Part shown: positions 1-8,465 of the stretch, in pieces | Numbering within the stretch: position 1 is the stretch's first letter | How the letters are laid out: the number at the start of each line of letters is the position of its first letter | NCBI GenBank assembly: GCA_040401995.1 | Contig: JBBANM010000006.1 | Coordinates: 1 to 64,000, forward strand | DNA: 64,000 nucleotides | Direction: 5' to 3' | Source: Haliscomenobacter sp040401995 | GTDB lineage: Bacteria; Bacteroidota; Bacteroidia; Chitinophagales; Saprospiraceae | Made by a program: the position numbers and the translations under genes | The notes under the pieces: generated by a model | Database searches by the model: none | What the model was told of the DNA's origin: nothing | What the model saw: the letters and a program-made list of their open reading frames with translations, nothing else

Positions 1-62
1 TGGGCGTGCTGATTAAGGACGGGGCGAGTAGCGGGGTATTTAGGTTTGTGAAAATGGAATGA
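1..62 (+). CDS. C-terminal end of a secreted protein (partial, cut by window edge)
   Basis: Only the last 19 codons are visible (GVLIKDGASSGVFRFVKME, then TGA). They are identical in DNA and protein to the end of the next gene, whose tail is a type IX secretion C-terminal domain. This gene is therefore inferred to be a second, tandem T9SS cargo gene. Nothing can be said about its N-terminal part. Confidence 0.7.
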   Translation, partial: GVLIKDGASSGVFRFVKME

Positions 63-66
63 GATG
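1..66 (+). repeat. Direct repeat, left copy (T9SS tail and stop region)
   Basis: Identical to 1062-1127. The first mismatch is base 67 (a) against 1128 (g), and the sequences diverge a few bases later. The left limit lies outside the window, so the repeat may be longer. Confidence 0.95.
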
Positions 67-229
67 ACCTCAAGCGCTTGATCCAAAACTACAAAGCGCA
101 CTCCTGTATCGGCAATATTTTTTTAATGATTGACACAGTTCAGTGAACATTACCAAAACTAGCGCTAAAACATTCTTCTGCCCAATTACTTCAAATCAAT
201 TTATTCTTCAGCTATTTAATCTTGGCGCC

Positions 230-1123
230 ATGAAAAAATGGATAATTCTTACGCTTTTAATTATTAACCAAACTGCTTTGAATGCTCAAACTACTATTCT
301 TCAGGCCAAATTCCTTTTCAGGGACGCTAAAGGTTTTCAGGATACTATTTTGGTAGGGGGAAGTTCGTTGGCTTGTGATACTTCACTCAATGCAGCTTTG
401 GGAGAAATAAAGATTAGTGATGCTTTTCCTGATAGCTTGAAATTTAAGGTCATTGGAACAAAAATTAAGAGAGACTTTTACTCTCGTGCACTTATATACA
501 AAGCCAATTTTTCGAAGAGGATTTTTTTTTACCAAGGTGTACCAGATCAACCATTACGTTTTGAATGTAAATCTTACAATGATGAGTTCATTATTTTCAA
601 ATGTAGAGTAACCAATTTTCCATTAAAAATAGCTTGGAAGGACTTAAGAACTAATGACGCATATACGTTTGTTGGATCTTTTCTTTTAGGTCCTTCACTT
701 ATTAGTAATAAAGACAGCATTAAATTTAATCCTGGTACTCAAAATTTGACTTCTATTCTAAAAAAAGATACGCTAATTTTTCAAAAAACGGACTTAACCC
801 TGTGGCCTAATTCTGATAAAGATTATGTTTTATTATGCCATCTAAACACTGCGGTCGTCAGCACCCAAGCCCTCCCCTTTAAAAACATCCCCGCGCTCCA
901 AGTCTTCCCTAATCCGGCCAACAGCAGCATCCGCTTAGACACTGCGCAGCCCGTGGACGGTAGCACGGTACGATTTTACAACGCCACAGGCGCTTTTCTA
1001 GCCAGCAAAACTTTGCGGGGCACGGAAATCGACATTCAGGATCTTCCTAGAGGCTTAATCATGGGCGTGCTGATTAAGGACGGGGCGAGTAGCGGGGTAT
1101 TTAGGTTTGTGAAAATGGAATGA
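230..1123 (+). CDS. Secreted protein of unknown function with T9SS type A C-terminal sorting domain
   Basis: Predicted 297 residues. I chose the ATG at 230 because it opens a clear signal peptide (MKKWIILTLLIINQTALNA, then Q); a longer frame from 143 adds 29 residues that do not look like one. The middle has no domain I recognise. The last ~80 residues have the T9SS sorting-domain pattern: a VFPNPANSSI start, a beta-rich middle with VRFYNATGAFL, and a LPRGLIMGVLIKDG end. The protein is thus expected to cross the outer membrane and be anchored or released. Base composition shifts at about 845: upstream is AT-rich, the tail is GC-rich. Together with the identical tail on the preceding gene, this suggests a cargo region joined to a duplicated tail module. 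Confidence 0.75.
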   Translation: MKKWIILTLLIINQTALNAQTTILQAKFLFRDAKGFQDTILVGGSSLACDTSLNAALGEIKISDAFPDSLKFKVIGTKIKRDFYSRALIYKANFSKRIFFYQGVPDQPLRFECKSYNDEFIIFKCRVTNFPLKIAWKDLRTNDAYTFVGSFLLGPSLISNKDSIKFNPGTQNLTSILKKDTLIFQKTDLTLWPNSDKDYVLLCHLNTAVVSTQALPFKNIPALQVFPNPANSSIRLDTAQPVDGSTVRFYNATGAFLASKTLRGTEIDIQDLPRGLIMGVLIKDGASSGVFRFVKME

Positions 1124-1127
1124 GATG
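1062..1127 (+). repeat. Direct repeat, right copy (T9SS tail and stop region)
   Basis: Exact 66-bp copy of bases 1-66. It covers the last 19 codons, the stop codon and four bases beyond. Confidence 0.95.
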
Positions 1128-1488
1128 GCCTGGTAATTGGAGTTAGGATCTCCCAGGAAATTGACCATGCAGCTTGTTAATCAGAGCAAAAGAACCTATG
1201 TAAAGACTCGAATTGATCGTGTGAAAAGCCTGACTGGCAAAATTACCCCGTACGATCGCTGAACTCGCCATTAAACCCGACTATGAGTGCTAAATTTTCA
1301 CAAAAAGCATCAATTCACAAAATGAAGAGGCCAAATAAAACTAGAATGGATATAAATAAGGCATTGAAAGAGAGAAGACTGTAATTTGTAGGTAGGATCT
1401 AAGCTCGAACCTTTGGCGGTTTTTGTTTTTTTACCCATCTTTACGCCGCGATTGACATCGAAAATTAACTTTTAAAACCGCTCTGGAA

Positions 1489-1614
1489 ATGTCTGAGTTA
1501 GAAAACGCCGGCGAAAAAGGATACTGTTTCATGTACCTTTTGATTTCTTTCTTTCTGTTTTTTATATTACTGATCTATGTATACCAGCGCAATTTTGCGG
1601 CACTGGGATATTAA
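1489..1614 (+). CDS. Possible small single-span membrane peptide (41 aa)
   Basis: The ORF reads MSELENAGEKGYCFMYLLI and continues through a hydrophobic stretch (about residues 14-32, rich in F, L and I) to end QRNFAALGY. The pattern is a short polar head, one transmembrane segment and a short basic tail. It sits in an otherwise gene-poor stretch (1131-1898) with no strong ribosome binding site, and many Bacteroidota genes lack one. No homolog is recognised, so it may be chance. The rest of the gap upstream holds only short unconvincing ORFs. Confidence 0.3.
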   Translation: MSELENAGEKGYCFMYLLISFFLFFILLIYVYQRNFAALGY

Positions 1615-1705
1615 TAGTCTCCGCTGGGCATGATTGTGCCTGGTTATAGTAAGGTTCAAAAATCAACTGAGTTCTGGTGCGTAGCTACTTTATTTGTTGG
1701 CATTA

Positions 1706-1864
1706 GAGCTTGTTCAGATTTTGGATCTGAGGCGAAGGAGGGCAAATTTTAATTCAGACGAGGCAAAATTTGCAGCCGTATGTGGGCAATACGGCGAAAA
1801 TTTTAACGAAGTCTGAAATAAAATTTGCCTCATGGAGGCCAGAATCCAAAACCTGAACAAGCTC
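1706..1864. repeat. Foldback element E1 (159 bp)
   Basis: The whole segment is an imperfect palindrome. It begins GAGCTTGTTCAG and ends CTGAACAAGCTC, and inner blocks such as GGCAAATTTTA pair with TAAAATTTGCC near the other end. The centre is CCGTAT-GTGGGCA-ATACGG followed by a TTTTAACGAAG motif. The left flank is TTA and the right flank is TAC, so a target duplication is not clean here. The ends match the elements at 5058, 32178 and 56303; the core resembles all other foldbacks in the window. No coding capacity. Confidence 0.8.
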
Positions 1865-1898
1865 TACACCAGAACTCAGGGTGATTTGCTATAGCTTG

Positions 1899-3725
1899 TT
1901 ATCCTTCCACGTACATGCCTTCGATGGCAGCTTGGAATTTGTTTAGTATGACGCGTCGTTTCAGCTTCATGGTAGGAGTCAATTCTGCTTCCGTACCGTC
2001 TGCTTTTACTGGTTCCCATGATTGAGCCAGTAATCGGAATCGCTTAATTTGGTCGATATGGCTGAAATGAGGATTGACGGTATCGATGATCTCTTGAAAC
2101 TTTGCAACTACTTTAGGGTTTTCAACCATTTCATCAAATGCGGTCCAGGTGATGCCTTGATTTTTGCACCAGTCCTTAAGCGCTTCTTCCGCAGGAACAA
2201 TCAAAGCAGAAACAAATTTTCGCTGTTCTCCCACTACCATCATCTGCTCGATGAGGAATTCTTCCCGGAATTTGCTTTCGATCGGTGTTGGAGCGACATA
2301 CTTACCGCCAGAGGTTTTTAGCAGCTCTTTTTTGCGATCGGTAATTTTCAAAAATAGAACTCCGCCTGGGCCAGGTATCATTTTACCCACATCGCCGGTA
2401 CAAAACCACTCTTTATCATTGATCGTTTTCATTACTTCCGCGGTAGCTTCCGGTTTTTTGTAATACCCCATCATGATATTGGGCCCACTGGCCAGAATCT
2501 CGCCTTCACCTGGCTGGTAGATCCCATCGGCATCATCAATAAACAATTCAACTCCTGGAATGACCGATCCCACAGTTCCCAAAAGAGCCCCTTTTGGACT
2601 AAACTGGCTAAAGGTAAGTACCGGGGAGGTCTCGGAAAGGCCGTAACCCTCGCGAATGGGTACACCCGCAGCCGAGAACACCTGCGCGATCATGCGCGGG
2701 CAGGCGGCGGCGCCGGTGCCAATCCCCTTGATATTCCCACCTAAAGCCTCGCGCCATTTACTAAAGATAAGTCGATCGGCTATTTTCCAACGAATGGCGT
2801 TTAGTCCGGTAGGTTTAAAATCATACTCATAGGCCTCGGTTAGTTTAAGCGCCCAGAAAAATAGCTTCTTTTTGATCCCGGTAAGTTCCAAACCGCGATT
2901 GTAAATGCGCTCGTATACTTTTTCCAGCAAACGGGGTACGGTAGTAAAAAAGTGCGGTTTTACGGCCATCAAGTCGCCACTTTCACCACCCAAATTGTCG
3001 GTGCCAGCATAGGATACCGAAACACATTTATAGGTATACAAATAAGTCGCAGCGCGTTCATAAATGTGGCAAAGCGGCAAAAAACTCAAAACTCGATCTC
3101 CAGGTTTTATGGGAAAGGAGGAGTTATTCGACATGATGTTGCTCAAAATATTGTGGTGCGAGAGCATGACGCCTTTAGGAAGCCCAGTTGTACCGGAAGT
3201 ATAAATGATGGTCGCCAGATCTTTGGGATCAACGGCTGCTTTTAGCCGTTCTACTTCTTCTTGCCCCTCATCGGTAAAAATATCCTCCCAAAAGGGTACG
3301 CCCTCCATGCGATCAAATGTATAAATGGCTTGGAGCGAAGGAACCGATTGCTGGGCATGCTTGATGCTGTTGTATAAATTGCCAGCATCCGAAAAACACA
3401 ATTTGGCTTCCGAATCATTAAAAATATAGGCAAAATCTTTTTCGGTGAGCGTTGGGTAAACTGGCACATTGATGGCGCCAATTTGCAAAATACCAATGTC
3501 TAAAATCGGCCACTCTGGTCGATTTTGGGAGATAGCAACCCCGATGCGATCCCCTGGTTGAATCCCCAATTTGAGTAGACCGCGACTTACTTTGTTGGCA
3601 ATATCGATTACTTGCTGCGTGCTGTAGTATTTCCATTCATCACCAACGCGCTGTCCAAACGCTTTTTCTTGCGGAAAGTTTGCTTGTTGATAATCAATGA
3701 GGTCAAAAAGACGAGTGGGTTCCAT
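1899..3725 (-). CDS. Long-chain acyl-CoA synthetase (AMP-forming), copy 1
   Basis: This 608-residue ANL-superfamily enzyme should activate fatty acids to acyl-CoA through an acyl-adenylate, feeding beta-oxidation or lipid synthesis. The P-loop-like motif TIIYTSGTTGLPKGVMLSH lies at about 172-190. FLPLCHIYER (about 215), EGYGLSETSP (about 360) and the WFCTGDVGKM hinge-region motif (about 440) follow. Length and layout fit the bacterial FadD15/FACL type, which lacks membrane anchors. It is the last gene before a leftward gap and follows the secreted paralog at 3948 after an intrinsic terminator, so it probably has its own promoter. A diverged second copy lies at 6552-8333. The exact chain-length preference cannot be read from sequence. 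Confidence 0.93.
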   Translation of the reverse strand: MEPTRLFDLIDYQQANFPQEKAFGQRVGDEWKYYSTQQVIDIANKVSRGLLKLGIQPGDRIGVAISQNRPEWPILDIGILQIGAINVPVYPTLTEKDFAYIFNDSEAKLCFSDAGNLYNSIKHAQQSVPSLQAIYTFDRMEGVPFWEDIFTDEGQEEVERLKAAVDPKDLATIIYTSGTTGLPKGVMLSHHNILSNIMSNNSSFPIKPGDRVLSFLPLCHIYERAATYLYTYKCVSVSYAGTDNLGGESGDLMAVKPHFFTTVPRLLEKVYERIYNRGLELTGIKKKLFFWALKLTEAYEYDFKPTGLNAIRWKIADRLIFSKWREALGGNIKGIGTGAAACPRMIAQVFSAAGVPIREGYGLSETSPVLTFSQFSPKGALLGTVGSVIPGVELFIDDADGIYQPGEGEILASGPNIMMGYYKKPEATAEVMKTINDKEWFCTGDVGKMIPGPGGVLFLKITDRKKELLKTSGGKYVAPTPIESKFREEFLIEQMMVVGEQRKFVSALIVPAEEALKDWCKNQGITWTAFDEMVENPKVVAKFQEIIDTVNPHFSHIDQIKRFRLLAQSWEPVKADGTEAELTPTMKLKRRVILNKFQAAIEGMYVEG

Positions 3726-3884
3726 AGGGAATCTGTTAATCGTGGTTATTTTCGAAATATTTTTTTCCTGAAGGGCTAAAATAAAAAATTTTCAAAAAGA
3801 AACCAAGTTAGGAACATGCTTTCGGGGATCAAAAATGGATCATTTCCTGAAGAAGCTCCGAAGTAATCATTTCATTTTTGGAAT

Positions 3885-3928
3885 AAAAAAGCCATTGAGA
3901 AATACAGGTTTTCTCAACGGCTTTTTTA
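3885..3928 (-). terminator. Intrinsic terminator of the secreted paralog at 3948
   Basis: The stem AGCCATTGAGAA / TTCTCAACGGCT (one G-U-type mismatch) encloses a 7-nt loop, with A-runs on one side and T-runs on the other, so it could act in both directions. It lies about 20 bp past the stop of the leftward gene at 3948. Confidence 0.8.
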
Positions 3929-3947
3929 TTGACTTCCATGAGGATAT

Positions 3948-5024
3948 TTATGGATTAATAGCGCGATAAAACTGTTTGGGATCCTCTAAAATCGCAAAAA
4001 ATTCATTTAAATATTTAATGAAATCAATGCGGTTGGGTTTGTCGAGGTGCGGAAAAGCCTCAACGTACGCCAGCATTTTGGGTTTTGCTTCAATAAATTT
4101 TTGCCTTACCAGTGTAAATTCCGTTTCGGTACCGGGCGAGCCTCGATAGATACGATCCCTTACCGTAGGAATACCCAGATTGGGATCAGGGGCAGCATAG
4201 TGCGTATTTACCAAACCTGAGTAATCGAAATCATAGGGCACAGGAATGAGTCGCGAAACCGCCCCGGGGAGCTTGATGAACCGCATATTGTGCGAATTGC
4301 CGGCGCTCCAATCGGTATTTCCGATCATGTACTGGAAAACACCAAAAATCAAATTGGGCTGCCGTACCAATAATTTCATGTCTTTGGGTGGTTCTTCTTG
4401 CATCTCCCCGCCGTTTCGATCGGCAACTTGATCTTCATTTTCTACCATGAACCCAATTTTGTCAATTTTCCGGTCCGGGTTTTTGGGGTCTGCTATACTA
4501 ATGCGTACCAATTTGGTTCGGAAACTTGCACCCGTTAGCATGGCATAAAGTTGGTAAGTCATGTATTCGCGGTAGATATATTGCTCAGCGTTATTCGATT
4601 CCGAGCATTCCCAAACCACCTTCATGTCATTGTAAGGTCCAAAACCCTCTGCTTCCAAAACTGATTTTTTGAACTTTACTTTAATCGGCGGATGCTGGCA
4701 CAGTTGTTTGCGGGTTTTTCCGCGGGCCTTGATCTCAACTTCGTAGCGTTTTGCTGTACCATCTTTATCGGTATAGGAAAAAAAAGCAGACTGGTATTGC
4801 TCCGACATTTTGCCCTTCATCAGCTGTTTCATGTCTGTTTCCAAAACTACTTCCAGAATACCGTTTGAATCTTGCTGAATATGATGATCCAGCCAGCTGA
4901 TTGGTAATTCTTTTTTGGAAACTGCTGCTGATTCCTGCGGATTCTGTGCAGCGATGAAAGTGAATAGAAAGAATTGTAAAGCCAAAAAGCAGGCAATCTT
5001 CAATTGGTTTGCTTTGTTCATCAT
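3948..5024 (-). CDS. Secreted protein of unknown function, paralog 1 (possible CotH/kinase-like fold)
   Basis: The protein has 358 residues and an N-terminal signal peptide ending near FTFIAAQ. It is similar along its whole length to the neighbour at 5475-6545. Shared conserved blocks are KARGKTRKQLCQHPP (about 98-112), EQYIYREYMTYQLY (about 152), GNTDWSAGNSHNMRFIK (about 236) and IPVPYDFDYSGLV (about 262). The NTDW...GN.HN and YDFDYSG motifs resemble the catalytic-loop and metal-binding motifs of CotH/HipA-type kinases; this is my inference and not a domain hit. It should be exported to the periplasm or surface. Its upstream region is filled with foldback elements, which may separate it from the paralog. 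Confidence 0.7.
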   Translation of the reverse strand: MMNKANQLKIACFLALQFFLFTFIAAQNPQESAAVSKKELPISWLDHHIQQDSNGILEVVLETDMKQLMKGKMSEQYQSAFFSYTDKDGTAKRYEVEIKARGKTRKQLCQHPPIKVKFKKSVLEAEGFGPYNDMKVVWECSESNNAEQYIYREYMTYQLYAMLTGASFRTKLVRISIADPKNPDRKIDKIGFMVENEDQVADRNGGEMQEEPPKDMKLLVRQPNLIFGVFQYMIGNTDWSAGNSHNMRFIKLPGAVSRLIPVPYDFDYSGLVNTHYAAPDPNLGIPTVRDRIYRGSPGTETEFTLVRQKFIEAKPKMLAYVEAFPHLDKPNRIDFIKYLNEFFAILEDPKQFYRAINP

Positions 5025-5057
5025 GTTTTAGGTGTTCAATTTTAGAATAGGGGTTTA

Positions 5058-5090
5058 GAGTTTGATCAGATCCAAAATCTGAACAAGCTC
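5058..5090. repeat. Miniature foldback (33 bp) with TTA flanks
   Basis: The left arm GAGTTTGATCAGAT and right arm ATCTGAACAAGCTC pair with two mismatches around a short loop. It is flanked on both sides by TTA. The right arm equals the end of the larger elements at 1706, 32178 and 56303, so it looks like a minimal or internally deleted relative. A second short imperfect hairpin follows at about 5101-5140. Confidence 0.65.
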
Positions 5091-5100
5091 TTATAAATGA

Positions 5101-5140
5101 AACAGGGGAAGCTGAAATAAGATTCAGCTTTCTCCTTGTT
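5101..5140. repeat. Short imperfect inverted repeat
   Basis: AACAGGGGAAGCTGAA pairs imperfectly with TTCAGCTTTCTCCTTGTT around ATAAGA. It lies between the miniature foldback and element E2. It could be an mRNA hairpin or another degraded foldback. Confidence 0.4.
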
Positions 5141-5142
5141 AA

Positions 5143-5460
5143 GGAATGATTGAATAATAAATTTACACTTTATCCTTGCTCTTTCACCGCCACTCTTTCT
5201 ATCTTTTTCGTTATACTTCCCATGGTATGTAAAGGTGAAATTTTGGCGAATTTATTTTTTTGACCTGCAAGGCGCAAAGCGCAGGCGTAGCCAAAGCTAC
5301 GACGAGCATTTGCAACGCAGCAGGACGAAAAAAGAAAGAGACAAAAATCACCTGTTCATGCCGTGGGAAGTATTAAATGCCCCACATTGCGCCTCAAAAG
5401 ATAGTCGATTGGCGGCAAAATAGCTGAGGCTAAAATGTCAATTTATTATTCACCCATTCC
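5143..5460. repeat. Foldback element E2, interrupted by element E3
   Basis: The outer arms GGAATGATTGAATAATAAAT and its inverted partner ending CACCCATTCC are flanked by TAA on both sides (5140-5142 and 5461-5463). Without the 162-bp insert (E3 plus one TTA) it would be about 156 bp. The inner sequences (CTATCTTTTTCGTTA, GCCCCACATTG, CTCAAAAGATAG) match the reverse complement of element E6 at 43669-43825. The outer arms differ from those of E6 but still pair with each other. Confidence 0.85.
5214..5372. repeat. Foldback element E3 (159 bp), nested inside E2
   Basis: The termini TACTTCCCATGGTATG and CATGCCGTGGGAAGTA are inverted repeats with a few mismatches, extending to AGGTGA/TCACCT. Direct TTA repeats flank it (5211-5213 and 5373-5375). 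Removing the element and one TTA recreates the continuous E2/E6 sequence CGTTAAATGCCCCAC. The core is GCGTAGC-CAAA-GCTACGACGAGC followed by ATTTGCAACGCAG, closely like the cores at 32178 and 56488. Confidence 0.88.
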
Positions 5461-5474
5461 TAATGGAAAAAACC

Positions 5475-6545
5475 TTACTGTGGGTTGATGGCTTTATAAA
5501 ACTTTTTTGGATCATCCAAGAGCGTGAAAAATTCATTCAAATACTCCATGAAATCAACCCGACTTAATTTGTCAAAATGTGGAAACGATTCACATAATGC
5601 AATCATTTTGGGTTTGGCATCTAAGAATTTTTGTCTCACCAGCGTTAGTTCTGTTTCGGAACAAGGTGAGCCGCGGTACATCCGCTCTCTTACACTGGAA
5701 AGGGAGAGACTCTCATGAGGTACAGCATAAGGGGTACCTACCAATCCGGCGTAATCAAAATCATAAGGAACGGGAATAAGACGTGTCACCTGCCCAGGAA
5801 GTTTGATGAATCTGGTATTGTGCAAATTCCCAAAACTCCAGTCGGTATTGCCAATCATGTACTGAAAAACCCCAAAAATCAACAAAGGTTGACGAGCAAT
5901 CGACCTCATTTCTTTAGGCGGTTCTTCCGACATCACCCCGTCAAGAATGTCGGCAACTTGATCTTCGTCTTCAACCATAAAGCCGATTTTTTCTAGTTTG
6001 CGATCTGGATTTTTGGGATCTACGACGTTGATACGCACCAATTTGGTACGGAAGCTAGACGACATCAATGTGGAATACAACTGATAAGTCATGTACTCGC
6101 GGTAGATGTATTGCTCATAAACATTAGATCCTTGGCATTCCCACACCACTTTCATCTCATTATAAGGGCCAAAGCCTTCTGCTTCTAATACCGTTCTTTT
6201 GAATTTTACTTTAATGGGTGGGTGCTGACAAAGTTCTTTGCGGGTCTTTCCTCGAGCTTTAATTTCTACCTCGTAACGTTTAAGGGTTCCGTCTTTATCG
6301 GTGTAGGAAAAAACGGCAGGCTGGTACTGTTCCGACATTTTGCCTTTGACGAGCTGTTTCATGTCGGTTTCTAAGCGAATTTCCAAAATGCCGTTGGGAT
6401 CTTGTTGGATTTGATGATCCAACCAGCTGTCTTTTAAAACTTTAACAGCTGCTGTATCTTGGGTGTTTTGCGCAAAGATGTAAGTGAAAGCGAAAGATTG
6501 CAAAGCCAACAAGGAGACAATCTTCCATGGCGTGTTTTTAATCAT
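5475..6545 (-). CDS. Secreted protein of unknown function, paralog 2 (possible CotH/kinase-like fold)
   Basis: A 356-residue paralog of the protein at 3948-5024, with a signal peptide (MIKNTPWKIVSLLALQSFAF, then TYIFAQ). Conserved blocks are KARGKTRKELCQHPP, EQYIYREYMTYQLY, GNTDWSFGNLHNTRFIK and IPVPYDFDYAGLV. Conservation of the charged residues in the last two blocks in both copies supports an active role for them. It starts 6 bp after the acyl-CoA synthetase at 6552, so both are probably on one transcript. Function is unknown; the link to acyl-CoA synthetase hints at lipid-related or envelope work, but that is only context. Confidence 0.7.
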   Translation of the reverse strand: MIKNTPWKIVSLLALQSFAFTYIFAQNTQDTAAVKVLKDSWLDHQIQQDPNGILEIRLETDMKQLVKGKMSEQYQPAVFSYTDKDGTLKRYEVEIKARGKTRKELCQHPPIKVKFKRTVLEAEGFGPYNEMKVVWECQGSNVYEQYIYREYMTYQLYSTLMSSSFRTKLVRINVVDPKNPDRKLEKIGFMVEDEDQVADILDGVMSEEPPKEMRSIARQPLLIFGVFQYMIGNTDWSFGNLHNTRFIKLPGQVTRLIPVPYDFDYAGLVGTPYAVPHESLSLSSVRERMYRGSPCSETELTLVRQKFLDAKPKMIALCESFPHFDKLSRVDFMEYLNEFFTLLDDPKKFYKAINPQ

Positions 6546-6551
6546 AGCGTA

Positions 6552-8333
6552 TTAGTTATAGAGTTCGTGAATCAGTTGCTCATTTTTTTGGAGGATTTTT
6601 TTGCGTCGCAATTTCAAAGTGGGGGTAAGTTCGCCGCTTTCCTCCGTCCAAGAATCATGAAGTAAGGCAAAATGCTTCACTTGCTGATAGGGCGGCAAAT
6701 TTAGGTTGACTTGATCGATAACCGTTTTAAAAAATTGCACCACTTTGGGGTTGATTACCATAAACTGCGGAGCCGTCCAATGCACATTGTGCTCTAAACA
6801 CCAGTGTTCCAAAACCCCAAAATCAGGTACAATCAGTGCCGCTAAATGCGCCTGATTAGCGCCAGTAACCACGATTTGGGCTATGTAGGGACTCAGGCGA
6901 TATTCTCGTTCCACCACCTCGGGCACAATGAATTTTCCAGCTCCAGTTTTAAATAAATCATCGCGCCGACCGTACAACTGCAAAAAACGTTTGTATTCCC
7001 ATTGCCCTAAATCGCCGGTTTTGAACCACCCGTCTTCCGTCCACATGGCTTTGGTGGCCGCTTCGTTTTTGTAGTAGCCCAGCATCACATTGGGGCCTTT
7101 GACCTGTACTTCGCCTACGCCTTCCTCATTTGGCTGGTCAATCCTAACTTCAATTCCTGGAATAGGGATGCCAACTGTTCCAAATTTCACGCCGCCCGGC
7201 TCGTAGCGATTAAAAGCAATGACTGGCGAGGTCTCCGTAAGTCCATACCCCTCGCGAATCGATAATCCGGCAGCCGAAAACAAACGACTCCACTCGGGTT
7301 TGAGTGCCGCAGCACCTACGGAAATACCTTCTACTTGTCCGCCCAATGCTTTGCGCCATTTTGAAAAAACCAATATATCCGCGACCAACAACTGGAACCA
7401 GTATAAAAATTTAAGTTTTTCATCTTGATGGTACTTCTGACCCAATCCGACTGCCCATTTGAACAAGCGTTTTTTCCAAAAGGGCCCTTTTTTGCTGGAA
7501 TCCCGCATTTTGTTGAGCAGGCGCTCCATGATCAATGGTACCGCCGTAAAATAATGGGGGCGTACTTCTTTCAGGTTTTCCATCAGCCGATCTTGTCCTT
7601 CTCCATAATGCACGGAAGCACCAACTGCAAAACAGGTATAAGTCACCATCCGCTCCATGATGTGGCTCAAGGGCAAAAAACTCAGGGTGCGTTTTTCGTA
7701 ATTGATGGGAATAATGGTGATCGTGGCTTTGATGTTGCTAACAATGTTTCGGTGCGATAGCATAACTCCCTTGGGTATGCCAGTAGTTCCGGAAGTATAA
7801 ATGATAGTAGCTAAATCTTTTTCCTGAATGTCTGCTTTCAGCTGTTGGATCAATATTTCTTCCTCTTCTGTCGGCGAATGAAGCAGGCTTGATAAGTCTT
7901 GAATTGCTCCTTCGAAGGGTTCAAAAGCAATTACATGGGTGAGATCAGGGCAATCAATTTGTAGTTGTAATATAGTGGCATACAAATCGGGCTGCCCTAC
8001 AAAACAACACTTTACTTCGGCTTCTTTTAAAATATGTAGCAATTCGCTTTCTCCTGCTGTGGCGTGCAGCGGCACTACCACTACCCCAATTTGTTGCATC
8101 CCCAGATCCAAAAAATTCCAAATGGGACTCCCATGTTTGGCGATGATGGCGGCTTTGTCGCCGCGTTGTAAGCCCATCCGCAACAAGGCAGTGCTTACTT
8201 TTTGAATGTACTGGTTGCATTCATAAGTGGCATAAGATTTCCACTTGCCTTGCGTTTTGCTGGACAAAGCAGTCGGGTTAGGAAACCGAAGGAGCTGGTA
8301 ATCAAAGAGGTCAAATAAACGTTGGAAATCCAT
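6552..8333 (-). CDS. Long-chain acyl-CoA synthetase (AMP-forming), copy 2
   Basis: A 593-residue ANL enzyme, diverged from the one at 1899 but with the same layout: TIIYTSGTTGIPKGVMLSH (about 173-191), FLPLSHIMER (about 215), EGYGLTETSP (about 353), and GWFKTGDLGQW (about 425) before the C-terminal lid. It should make acyl-CoA from fatty acid, ATP and CoA. It heads a short leftward transcription unit with the secreted paralog at 5475. Overall synthetase, secreted, secreted, synthetase order on one strand suggests an old duplication of a two-gene unit followed by rearrangement. Confidence 0.92.
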   Translation of the reverse strand: MDFQRLFDLFDYQLLRFPNPTALSSKTQGKWKSYATYECNQYIQKVSTALLRMGLQRGDKAAIIAKHGSPIWNFLDLGMQQIGVVVVPLHATAGESELLHILKEAEVKCCFVGQPDLYATILQLQIDCPDLTHVIAFEPFEGAIQDLSSLLHSPTEEEEILIQQLKADIQEKDLATIIYTSGTTGIPKGVMLSHRNIVSNIKATITIIPINYEKRTLSFLPLSHIMERMVTYTCFAVGASVHYGEGQDRLMENLKEVRPHYFTAVPLIMERLLNKMRDSSKKGPFWKKRLFKWAVGLGQKYHQDEKLKFLYWFQLLVADILVFSKWRKALGGQVEGISVGAAALKPEWSRLFSAAGLSIREGYGLTETSPVIAFNRYEPGGVKFGTVGIPIPGIEVRIDQPNEEGVGEVQVKGPNVMLGYYKNEAATKAMWTEDGWFKTGDLGQWEYKRFLQLYGRRDDLFKTGAGKFIVPEVVEREYRLSPYIAQIVVTGANQAHLAALIVPDFGVLEHWCLEHNVHWTAPQFMVINPKVVQFFKTVIDQVNLNLPPYQQVKHFALLHDSWTEESGELTPTLKLRRKKILQKNEQLIHELYN

Positions 8334-8465
8334 AACAGAGTGTATTACTCCTAAAACTAATAAAAAAGTTATAGTTAAAAAAGTAAGTACTGCGCCGGAC
8401 AGGATCTATTTCATTCATTTGGGGAGTAAATGGCATTTTTTTGCTCAAAAAAGTTGCACAAGCGT

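Noticed and set aside
143..229. Upstream extension of the T9SS protein from 143
   Set aside because: The extra 29 residues precede a perfect signal peptide and are not signal-like; start moved to 230.
1167..1262. 31-codon ORF (MQLVNQSKRTYVKTRIDRVK...)
   Set aside because: No upstream signal, no recognised similarity and low-complexity basic text; not enough to call a gene.
1706..1864. Foldback elements considered as CRISPR repeats or integron attC sites
   Set aside because: There are no regular spacers, and the TTA target with variable outer ends does not match the RYYYAAC/GTTRRRY attC boundaries.
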